From NCBI GenBank assembly GCA_023213315.1, contig JAKCPI010005284.1:1-64000 (forward strand): DNA of 64,000 nt, given 5' to 3'. The translations under genes and the position numbers were made by a program. How positions within the stretch are numbered: the first letter of the stretch is position 1; every line of letters begins with the position of its first letter. The DNA is from Euborellia annulipes (taxonomy: Eukaryota > Arthropoda > Insecta > Dermaptera > Anisolabididae). This document shows positions 1-33,817 of the stretch, in pieces. The notes under the pieces were generated by a model. It was not told the origin of the DNA, did not search any database, and saw nothing but the letters and a program-made list of their open reading frames with translations.

Positions 1-359
1 AAAGAATAAAAACTTTTTAAAATTGAGTATTTTATCATAATATAACAAAGAAATTAAAAATTTCAAAATTTTTGAAAAAACTTTTTTGGTAAAGTACTAC
101 TTCTAGGTAACGTATTTACTCCAAAAGTTGATAGAAATCTACAATTTTAGTTTAAGGAACATATACCAAATTTCATTAATCTGGCTGCTTTGGTTTTTAA
201 GCAATCGTGTTCACACACACACACAGACATAATGCCCAAAATGGTATTTTTGGACTCAGGGAGGTCTAAAACGTGGAGAAACATCAAAATCTCGAAGTCC
301 AATTTTTTTACGATTAAAATACTTTCTCTATACGAGAAAGTAATAAAAGTTATTTAAGA

Positions 360-1812
360 ATTTGTCAAAATTCCCTAAACATAGGATTGCCAAAATTTAT
401 ATTCCACAAATCCTTTCTCTCGTTATAATGACAGATAAATGAAATTATAAGTTAGCATTAAAATAAAAGGAAATTGATAATATGATTTTTAAAAAAAAGT
501 GCAGGAGGTGGATTTGAACTCGCGAAGTTTGGTTACGAGAGAATGTAAAAAATAAATAGATTTATTGAAGACGAATTAACCAACTGAGCTATGGTTTATC
601 TAATTCTTCTTTAGAAAAATAAGCCATATGAGAAACATGAAACAAAAGAAGTATTAAAAAAATTTTAATATTCTACATATGATATATCATTTTTTATAAT
701 TTTTTATGCAGAATAATAATTTATATTCAAAATTGCAATATCATGCCTAGTTTTCAAATAATTCAATGGACAAACATCAGATTGTTTATGCCTTAATATA
801 ATTAAACCAAAAACTCTATCTAACATATGATACATGTCATTAATTCTTGAATTTCTCCTGATTCCAGAGAACTAAAGCCCTTTTAATTATATGATCTAAT
901 TTTTGAGTTATTGACGATCAAAGTTAAGCTTATTTTCGACCTTAATGACATCAACACTCAATTCCATATATATGAAAAAACTTATTTAGCATTTTCTGAT
1001 TAAAACCAAATTTTTACCAGAGATTTATAATTAAAAAATGAGTATTTTTCTAAAGTTTCATTGAGATTGGTAAAGAAATAAATAAAATATTGACTATTTT
1101 GTAAATTGAGTTTTAGAATTGGGATCTCAGTTGCAAGCCTAGACCCGGTTCACAGAGCGCTCTCTTTACCAATCCGGGATCCCGAATTCTAAAACTCAAT
1201 TTACAAAATAGTCAATATTTTATTTATTTCTTTATCAATCTCAATGAAACTTTAGAAAAAAACTCATTTTTTAATTATAAATCTCTGGTAAAAATTTGGT
1301 TTTAATCAGACAATGCTAAATAAGCTTTTTCGATAATATGGAATTTTGAGTGTGTCATTAAGGTCGAAATTAAGCTTAACTTTAATCGCCAATAACTCCC
1401 AAATTAGATCAAATAATTAAAAGGGCTTTAGTTATTTGGAATCAGGGGAAATTTAAGAATTAATAACATGTGTCACATGTTATATAGAGTTTTTGGTTTA
1501 ATTATATTAAGGCATTCACAATGTGACGTTTGCCCATTGAATAATTTGAAAACTATGCATGCAATTAAAATTTTAATAATAAATTATTAATCTGCATTAA
1601 ACGTAGTAAAAAATGATATATCATATGTACAAAATTAAAATTTTTTTAATAAGTCTTTTATTTACTGTTTCTTATATGGCTTATATTTCTTTATGGAAAA
1701 TAGTTAAGCGATAGCTCAGTGGGTTAATTCGTCCTCAGTTATTCTATATTTTTTTTTCCATTCTCAAGTAACCAAACGTCGCGAGTTCAAATCCACCTCC
1801 TGCACTTTTTTT
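360..1812. mobile_element. Foldback element with tRNA-like arms
   Basis: Two inverted arms, about 488-1126 and 1178-1812, with a 51-bp spacer. The outer part of each arm contains a tRNA-like stretch. In the right arm (plus) there is an A-box-like TAGCTCAGTGGG at 1712-1723, a B-box-like GAGTTCAAATCC at 1783-1794, and then a T-run at 1806-1814 that could stop RNA polymerase III. The left arm has the same on the minus strand. The T arm does not pair well, so it is not a functional tRNA. Bases 360-487 are also part of the family, because the third copy at 59477-60092 continues into the same sequence. Confidence 0.75.
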
Positions 1813-1839
1813 TTATTCTTAACTGTTTTTCATACCTCA

Positions 1840-3890
1840 TGTGAGGGGCAGAGGGGGGGGGGGGCTGGCGTATTAATTTTTAAAATTTTATATTCAAAAT
1901 AAAATTTAATCCCCAAAATAATAAAAACCTCGTGCAGCTCACAACTAGGTCGGACCCCTTTTTTTGCGCCCCCAGCCCAGTTGAGCCCGTGGCGGGCGCC
2001 TGTTTTGCCACGCCCTCGTTACGGCCCTGTTCCCTGGTATTTAGCTAAGATTATAAAGGTCAATCATTTGCCAAATGGCATTTTTGAAAATTTGTTTTTA
2101 TATATAAATAATAAAAAATAGGACTCATTCTAGTTATAAATGATTTTTTTTTTGAATTTCTTTTCTCGTCGGGTTTGCGCATACGCATCCCAGTTTTATA
2201 CATATTATACGTTTTATACAGTTTTATCCGCGATTTTGTATAAAACTGGAAAATCATGTATAAAACCCAACTCTGCTAAGAACAAACTCGTTCCTATTAA
2301 TGCAGTAATACCAGCTCTGAAAAAAAAATATTTTAAATAATAAAAAAAGAAACAACATTAAATAAAAAAATATTATAATAGATAAATAAATTTTAAAATT
2401 ATTTTAAATACTTTTTTTTTTTAAAGAATATGCTGTTATTGTAATTTTGTTGGTAAACATCACTAACAGTGACGTCAGAAATATGGCGATCGATGTTTTC
2501 TAAACATGTTTGGTTTTCCTTATTTTAAACAAATCTCTTTAATTTTTAAAAGTTAATTTACTTTTTGTTTGTTATTTACAATTATAATGTGTTATTATTA
2601 AAATTTCTTCCACTTAAAATAATAAAATACAATAATTACAATCCAGTACCTTAAAAGGTGTTAAAAGGTAATCAATATACCTCTTTATTTATTATGCTAT
2701 CAAAATAAATTACTCTTATTTCTTAAATGTTTTATATTTAATTATATTAGTATTACAAGTTTAAATAAATTACTTTTTTGTGAGTTTAATAAATAAAAAC
2801 AGTTTATGTTAGAGATTTTTGTGAGTTCAGCTCACACAAATACAAAAAAAATAGCAGCTTAAATTATTTATTCTACAATATTTTAATTTTTATATATACA
2901 TAGTATATACTTTTTTATATTAAAATTTGATTTGAATTTAAAATTACACTATTTGATTTTGATATATTAAAATATTTTTGAAACAAGTTTCCATTTCATA
3001 TTATATTCTCTCTAAAAACAAATATTTACATAAATTTAATTTGAGAACAAATTATTATATCAAAGCGTCTAACATTTGATAAAAACAATATTTTCCATCT
3101 TTTAAATTGTACCTCAATAAATAAATACTAACAATTAAATTAATTAAAACATAATAGTCCCTGCCCTTTTGAGTAGTTAAAGCATCACGTATATATCCCA
3201 ATCAAGTAGGCCTACATTTATGAATAGCAAATACTAATTCGCCTCTGACAATACATACCTGTTATTCTACTACTTTATCAATCATCATTAATGCAAAACA
3301 AAGCGTCTTACATTTGATAAATACAATATTTTTCCATCTTTTAAATTGTACCTCAATAAAACTCCTAAAACAATTCTAAATGGATAATTAAATTTTTTGA
3401 CGTGACAACGTCTTACAAATCATGTGTCTATAGTGGCAGGTTAGGGAGGCATGCACGAAAAAGTTTATCGGCTTGAATAACTCCTCTGTCTTAAGAGGTA
3501 TAATTATGGGGAATATACGATTAGAAAGAATGAGTTTTAAGCTAAATTTTTTTCCTATCATTTTATTTTACCGCTCTGCGGTAAATTATAATTTGAAAGT
3601 TTAAACCCCTGTAGATTCCGAAAGGCTAATCAGATCAGACTAAATGGGATGTCATTTGGTGCAGAAAGAAAACCTCTAATAGAATAAATAAAAAAATCAC
3701 GAGTAATTAACTCCAAAATTAGTTTTTTTCTCGAAAAACCTCATTTTTAGGCAAAAAAATATCGAAAAATAGCCCTACTTGTGCAACGCATAGCTACTTG
3801 ACCATAAAAGCTACATTAAATCTAAATATAGTTTTAGAAAGAGTGGTTCAATAGCCTTTTTTTAACCTTCTTTTTATTTTGCAGGTTCAA
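1840..3890. other. Intergenic leader upstream of BRPF1, little recognised
   Basis: Holds a G-rich and C-rich repeat end near 1840-2035 that looks like a hAT MITE terminus (GCCACGCCCTCGTTACGGCCCTG), AT-rich sequence, and one copy of the AACGTCTTACAA dispersed repeat at about 3400-3540. A 5' UTR exon and promoter of BRPF1 should be in or before this stretch, but I cannot point to them. GTGACGTCAG at 2469-2478 is a CRE-like site. Confidence 0.4.
3400..3545 (+). repeat. Dispersed ~150-bp repeat, copy 1
   Basis: Matches 40166-40320 almost throughout, including ACAACGTCTTACAA, GGAGGCATGCACGAAAAAG, CGGCTTGAATAACTCCTCTG and AGAGGTATAATTATG. Function unknown. Confidence 0.7.
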
Positions 3891-3891
3891 A

Positions 3892-27295
<23,404 letters not shown>

Positions 27296-28840
27296 GGTTA
27301 AAAATAGCAATATGTATAAAATAAAATGTTTTAATTATATATGTTATTTCTTTGAAAATTTTTTTAAAATTTTCTATTATGTACATAAATAAATATTAAC
27401 AAACTATATTGTGATTTAAAAAAAAAAAAAAAATCATAAAAAATTTCATTTATATTCATCAAAATTGAGATTTACAATCATTTTTTTAATTTTTATTTAT
27501 TCTATTAGTTAATTGTATATTATTATAATCAATAAATAAAAGTATTTTATCAAATATGAAAAAAAAATAGCTTTAAATAGAAGAAGAATTAATGCTGCTT
27601 TAATATAAAATAATAAAATAGTGCCGAGGTAATTGAATTGTTAATCATATAGGCCTTCTAGTTGTTAAAAAAAAATCCAAATTTGTTAAACAAAAACAAA
27701 GAGTTGTAGCTATTTAATATATTTAATTTTTTATTATTTAACAAAAAAAAAACTTGATTTTATTACGTTTTTGATCTCACCATCCAGACTCATAATAGGA
27801 TAAATAATATTCTATTTTCTAAAATAAGCACATAATTTTAATTATGATTAAATAATAAATACTTTGTTTTTAAGTCATGTCTCAATTTTATAAAAATTTT
27901 TTCTTCCTCTCCTTTTTTTATAATAAAAAGCCCAAGCGGAACATACACGATTAAAAATGAAGGGATTGGAGAAAAAATTTGAAGATTTGAGCATATATAG
28001 GAAGTAGCTGTTGTACAAAAGTCTTCGATTTTTGTTAAAAAAGAAATAAAATGTCATCATCTAGCTTAGTTTTTTTTTTAAGAATATAGAAAAAATAAAA
28101 GATTCAATTGATGATATGGAATCAGCAAGTAGAAAAAATTAATGTCGTTTGTACTGGCAAAAAAATAAAGTTTCATCACTTATAAGCTCGAAATCTGGCG
28201 TTGGGACGGATGAATTCATTTGCACAAAGTAAAACAAATAGATCGTGTATGGATCGCTTTTGATCTTTTGAGCTATATTTCTTTTAATAAATAATTGAAA
28301 ATTAAAAAAAAAAATTATTTTTGAAATTAATTTATTATTTTTATTTTCCACACTGACTGATTGCATAGATTGAATTCTGAGATAAGGAAAAAAATACATG
28401 GAGAGAATTTTGAAAATTATTCTAATCCTTTAACTGCAAAATTCTTACTCTGCGCCGTTTTATTGCTATATATCAAAATACCATTAATTTCCTAATTTCT
28501 TTTTCTGATTCTAGTTCCGAGCTGATCTTTATTTTTCTTACATTGAAAACTATTTGATGCTACACTTCGGCAGTCTGTTTTCAGGTCAAAATTTTCCGAA
28601 AAAATTTGTAAATTCAATTATCACAAAAATTATTTTAAAAAAGCTCGCTCCCATCCATCTTTAAAGATCTTTATTTTTTAAATTTTCTATTATTTATATA
28701 AAAGTGTTTTATAAACAAGAGAGAGAAAATATTTCCATGTTTTTTTTTTTGTTATACATATTATATATTAATTTTTCTTTTTTTTTTTATTTAAAATTAT
28801 TCTTAATATTTACAGGTGAATAGTTAAAATTGATTAATAA
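27296..28840. other. Convergent intergenic region BRPF1/POLDIP2
   Basis: AT-rich with long A and T runs. Apart from the candidate polyA signals of the two genes I see no gene, repeat family or RNA here. Confidence 0.5.
27320..27325 (+). terminator. Polyadenylation signal of BRPF1
   Basis: AATAAA lies 25 bp after the BRPF1 stop codon. It is the only strong candidate close to the stop, but such hexamers are common in AT-rich DNA. Confidence 0.45.
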
Positions 28841-31623
28841 TTATCGTTTGGTTTCTTCTGAAGGAGGATCTGAATTTTTATCAATATTATTATTCGGCGT
28901 CGTTGTTGAAGTCGTAGTCGTCGTCGTCGTCGTTGAGGTGGGTGTATTATCTGGAGGGTTGGATGAAGGTGGATCGTCATCGACTTTACTTTCTAACGAA
29001 AATGGCGGAATTCGACAATCAAAGGTGTAACCATCTTCACGTTCCATGCGAAATGTTCCCCTAAAGAAAAATAAAAAATAAGTAAGTACATTTTAATGGT
29101 TTTGACCTTTGCAATGTTATTAAATTAAAATTTTAGACTGAAAAAAGAAGAAAACGATGAGTGGGCTTAACTAACTTGACTGGCTTGAGTCGAGTTCTGG
29201 CATCAAAACAAAACAAGTTCCATTTAATTTTTTGGTGAAATATTAAAAACAAATTATATTTTTGTGTTATGGAAGATTCTGATACCCAGTGATTGGTTTG
29301 CGCCTAGGCCCGGGCCTAGGGCGGCAAAATTTTCAATATCAAAATTAATATAATTCAGTTAATCAAAAGGGCGGCGCATTAAACGGGGGGCTAGGGAGGC
29401 AGCAAGCCCAAATCCGCAACTGCTGATACCCAAGATAACGCTTAAGAAAGAAGGAATTTGTATTTGATCGTGCCCCCTCCCCTCCCCCGACCACCTATTT
29501 AAAATTATCAAATGTTGAAATTATACACTACCCGATAGTTTGCTCACTTAGAGGAGAATATTATGTGCAAAGGTCAGGTTAGATTTTTCCACCAGAAATA
29601 TTAAGCATTATCACTTACCACATATGTCCTGAGGGCGCTTGTAATGAAACATGAGAGGAATATTGAAAAGCAGGCATGCCTGGTGAAAGGACCGGCTCCT
29701 GGCCTACGACACCTCTGCCTCGAACTGTCTCAAGGGTTCCTGATAATGAAAAAATTCGCCAATGACGTTCTCGGAGTTGAACTGATAAAGGACCAAGATT
29801 CTCCAAACGAATACAATACCTCCACTAAAAAAAAAAAAAAAAATCCAGAATCGTTATATATACTAGTGCGCTTGCCTTTGGAGACTTTATCAATCTGAAT
29901 CTTTGGCTTTTCCCTGGAAACCTCACAGATAAAATTTAGAAGATACTCTTTGAATGTGATTTCAAGGGTAGATTTGGTAAGCCCCGCCCATACAGGGTGA
30001 TCCACTATTTTATCCCTCTTTTCATTTCACTATTATTATGTTATTAACAGTGTAACATGGCTGCTTTCACTATGGTCCGTGCCATTTGATATATCAACGT
30101 AAGGACCAGCATTAGTGGCATACCGATGCAGTCGGGGTTCAACATTCCTGAAAGATCGTTGCAACATGTCGTTTGGTGCCCCCGCACACTCTTCCCTGAC
30201 TGCTTTCAAAGTGTCCAAGTTACGCTCTTTTTTGGCATACACTTTCTTTTTCAAATACCCCAAGAGGAAAAAATGCGGGGTCAAGTCTGGATTTCTCGGT
30301 GGCCACAATTTTTGCGACGTCCAATAGTATGCATTTTTTCAGCGAGTTTTTAATTAAACCACTGAGGAAGAAGAGCCTTCAGATATAAGGTGAAATAAAA
30401 TTCGCTGAAAAAATACAATTGTTTTTTTTTTCACTCAACCCTGCGGCTGACCCTCGCCTTTTCTTAACGTGAAGTTGGCCAAATAGAGCGGGGCAGACGG
30501 AAAAATATAAATAAATAAAACATTCACCCAATAAACCGCTGTCTGTTGTGATTCTCGACTACCCATATAAAATGGAATTACTGTTACTCGAACATTTTCT
30601 GTTGTTTCTTTATGGACATCTGATAATTCAAGCCAGGGGTGATTCTTTTTCTGCCAAGCTCGGAGAGTTTCTTGGGCGCCAAATGGTGGATCTAAAAAAC
30701 CAAAAAAAGGAATGAACATGAGTGTAAGCAATTTTCCTTTCAACTGGAAATAAATACCTTTATCAGGTACAAGAGCGAGAAATTTATCAAAGAGTTCGTG
30801 ATGCAACGGCTGTTTCTCTGTTGAACGATATGGAAGAATATCCTCGTGAGCAACGTAATCTAATCCTGGGATTGCATAGAGAGAGCGACTCGACTCTTGA
30901 TTGCCTAAGAAAGTTACAGCTTCTGATTGGGCACGCTAAAATAATATAAAAAAATATTTTTTAATTAAAAGAAGAGAAAAATAAAATAGTGTTATTTGTA
31001 TATTAACTTTTAAACGAGATACAAAGGATTAATTGGACCCTGTTATGCAATGGTGTGTCAAAGACCAAAAAATTCAAAAATTGAGTTAAGCACGGAATAT
31101 TGTTTCAAATGCTTTAATTAATAGTATTTTTTATGAAATAGGTCCTAAAAAAATTAATATTTAATGTTACTTGCACAATTGACAAGAAAAATTATATGGG
31201 ACATCATGTATTTCATGTATTGTCTGATGAATTAAGGTACAAAAGAATCCTCCGCGTCTAACTTTCTTTACCAATAAGATAAAAACAAAATGATCTTACG
31301 ATAAAAGGACAATCCCGACTATCGATTAGCACTTGATAAAAAGTGTTGGTTTTTCCACGTACTTCTTTTCCAACATGTTGACTAGAATCCGAATTATCAC
31401 TAAAAATAAAAAGAAAAGAAAAGAAAAGAAAATAGAATAGTCTATTTTTAAAATGATAAATACGCACATTTCTTTTTTGGCAGGAACATCTCTATCGTAA
31501 ACACGAGCCAGCCAAGGAAAAAGGATCACTCCACGATATCCAAAAACGCGATGTAAAAATAATTGTCCTGTGTCATATTGGCCTTGATCTCGAGGCAATT
31601 CTAATTTCCCAACTTCGGCTAAT
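28841..31623 (-). CDS. POLDIP2: POLDIP2 (PDIP38), polymerase delta-interacting protein 2, 5' end missing
   Basis: Human POLDIP2 is a mitochondrial and nuclear protein with a YccV-like domain and a C-terminal ApaG/DUF525 domain; it binds DNA polymerases, PrimPol and the ClpX system (family knowledge). Exons in transcript order: 31623-31468, 31399-31300, 30935-30758, 30691-30528, 29824-29619, 29060-28841. All splice phases agree, giving about 340 residues. Motifs seen: YDTGQLFLHRVFGYRG, TFYQVLIDSRDCPF, LYAIPGLDYVAHEDILPY, ENVRVTVIPFYMGSRESQ, VQLRERHWRIFSLSGTLE, GPSGHMW-type ApaG end, and RIPPFSLES near the C-terminus. The first modelled exon begins mid-codon, so at least one more exon (initiator and mitochondrial presequence) lies between 31624 and about 33800; I could not find it. 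After RIPPFSLES there is a Thr-rich tail of about 50 residues. TTTATT at 28786-28791 is a candidate polyA signal on this strand. Confidence 0.93.
29287..29422. mobile_element. Small hAT-like MITE with perfect 8-bp target duplication
   Basis: CTGATACC occurs at 29279-29286 and at 29423-29430. The element starts CAGTGATTGGTTTG and ends GGGC.AAATCCGCAACTG-like in inverse. 136 bp, in the last POLDIP2 intron. Confidence 0.75.
29990..30325 (-). pseudogene. Mariner/Tc1-like transposase C-terminal relic
   Basis: Minus-strand frame from 30308 reads MWPPRNPDLTPHFFLLGYLK and KKVYAKKERNLDTLKAVREE, a match to the WPPRSPDLTPLDFFLWG region of these transposases, but the third catalytic acidic residue (LDF) is replaced by HF. 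TACAGGGTGATCCACTATTT at 29993 looks like its terminal repeat. It lies in a POLDIP2 intron. Confidence 0.75.
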
Positions 31624-33817
31624 CTAAAGGAATAAATAAAAGAAACAAAATGTTTGTTAAGTTGGTAAATATATTCGTGTAGTTTTTTAAAAGAACCAAA
31701 ATCTTTTATTTTAGCAATACTATTACTATTCTACAATATATTCCTTCTTTTTATTTGTAGCAGCCTCTCAAATTCACATAAAAAGCTCTATCCTTTGATG
31801 AACCAAACTTCTATATTCCACAAAAGCTTCTGATGCAAATTCACGAATTATTAATTTTGAATGGCAATCAATGAAAGAAACGATGTTTAAAGAGAAGACG
31901 AAAAATAAAAACAAAGGCAAGATGCACATAGCAAAAGAAAAGACTCAATAATCAGAGTTTTTTTTTTTTTAAATAAGGCACCCACTCGGCACGACATACG
32001 CCTGAGACAAAATTTTATTATCTGGTGACAATCTCTTTGACATGAACACAAGTCATTTCGTCTCAGACTAAATGTCTGGTCTTTTCTTGTCGCTTTCTTA
32101 ATCTGAGGGAGATTCACATGATCAGAAACATCACGAGATTAAAAAAAAGTTCATACGACATGGTTTATAACCCAGAAAGTGATTGAGAAAACTCAATAGA
32201 TCTTTGAAGTCGCAGATGCAGAGAAACCCCACAACATAATAATTAATTGCATATGGAATCCTGTAAATTGTTTTTTTGAGGAAACTCATAGCTCAACTCG
32301 AATCCAAGCCAAAATCGCACTCCTCAAGTTCTTTTTTCTTTTGTTAATTGTTTTTGGATAGTAATTCAAAAATAGTTTCCATGATATTCAGATTGTTCAT
32401 TTGTGGATAAGGATACAACTTTTTAAAAGTGAAAAAAATTGATTTCACTTTCAGGCTCATGTCTAAATCCTTTTCTTTAGACATATTTTATCACCTGATG
32501 AGCTCTTACTAAGAATAAAACGTTGAGGATATTCATTTGAAAGATCGCATGCTCTAAAAACCAAAATTCACATTAGATAATTTTATTCATTTGTAAAATT
32601 GCTATAAGCAAATTCTCTTGGCATAAAGGATTCTCTTTATCCTTCAGAAAATAAATGTCAATTTTATATTATATAATTTAAATAGCCATTACTTTGACAT
32701 TTGGAGTTGAATTTTTAAAGCGCAATAAGTAAAATAAGTTGCTGCAATCGTTCTGGATAGATAATCTAATTTAATTTAACCTGAAATTTAAGCAATTTTT
32801 ATAAATATTATTAAATATGTGTGAGAATATTGTTTAAAACGATTTTTATTCTAAAATATGCCGGCCTTTTAAACGATACTATTATTAATTAAGAAAGACG
32901 ATCAAGTATTCAATAAAATAATTATTTTACAAAATATATAATGTGAGGAATATTATTGTTATGTGTTGTTAACTATATCTGTAAAAATAAATGAATATCT
33001 AGACCTTGAATTAAAAAAAGTGTTTTTTAAGATACTTAACCTTACAAGATTAGAATATTCTTTGCGTAACGATGCAAATAAATTTATTGGTAATAATGAA
33101 GCTCTATTAATTGTAAAATGAAAAAGGGACATGATTATTAAATAGATTATATAAAATATGGGAAAATATTATTAGTGAAAAAATTTACGAAAAATTTTGT
33201 TATATATAAAAACACATCGGAAATTATACTATGGAGGAACACTTGAAATTCAAAGTGGAATCTTATGAAATTAAAAATTAAAAAATGAGGAATCTTATTT
33301 TTTAAAATATTTAATAATAATAATAATAATTAATAAGAATTAATTAATATATTAGTTAATGATAATCAATATATAATTTTTTTTGTTATTAAAGTTGGAA
33401 AAATCTTTTTTTTAGTAAAGAAATATTAATAAACCTCTGATAAAATCTTAAATTTGAATACCTAATGAATTTTCAAAAAATAATAAAATTTAAAATTAAA
33501 AAAACATTTGGTTATTGATTTTTGAATTTTAACATTGGTCCCCCTGTTGCAATCAATTTATAATCATGTTTCTAATTTCTCTCTTCAATTCATCACCTGT
33601 AAATTTATTTCATTGTTAAAAATCAACATAAAATATAAACAATTGATAATAATATAATGCTATATTCTTTGAAATATTAATCAAATTTTTAATTTCTGAC
33701 TTATTAAACTTTTAATTGTAATTTTAACAAATTTGTAATATAAAGAAGCCTACGTATATATATTTTTCTCTCTTAATCAATTTTGACAGTTCAATCAATT
33801 TTATATATTTTAAAAAA
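31624..33817. other. Divergent intergenic region POLDIP2/ANAPC7
   Basis: Very AT-rich. Must contain the POLDIP2 first exon(s) and both promoters. I see no open frame with a mitochondrial-type presequence and a phase-2 donor that I trust, and no clear repeat. Confidence 0.45.

Noticed and set aside
1705..1806. Functional tRNA gene in the right foldback arm
   Set aside because: A and B boxes are present but the T stem (GCGAG against CCACC) does not pair, and no anticodon arm is evident.
31887..32117. Candidate first exon of POLDIP2 (MNLPQIKKATRKD...)
   Set aside because: No donor in the required phase that joins to the 31623 exon, and no mitochondrial-type presequence; left unassigned.
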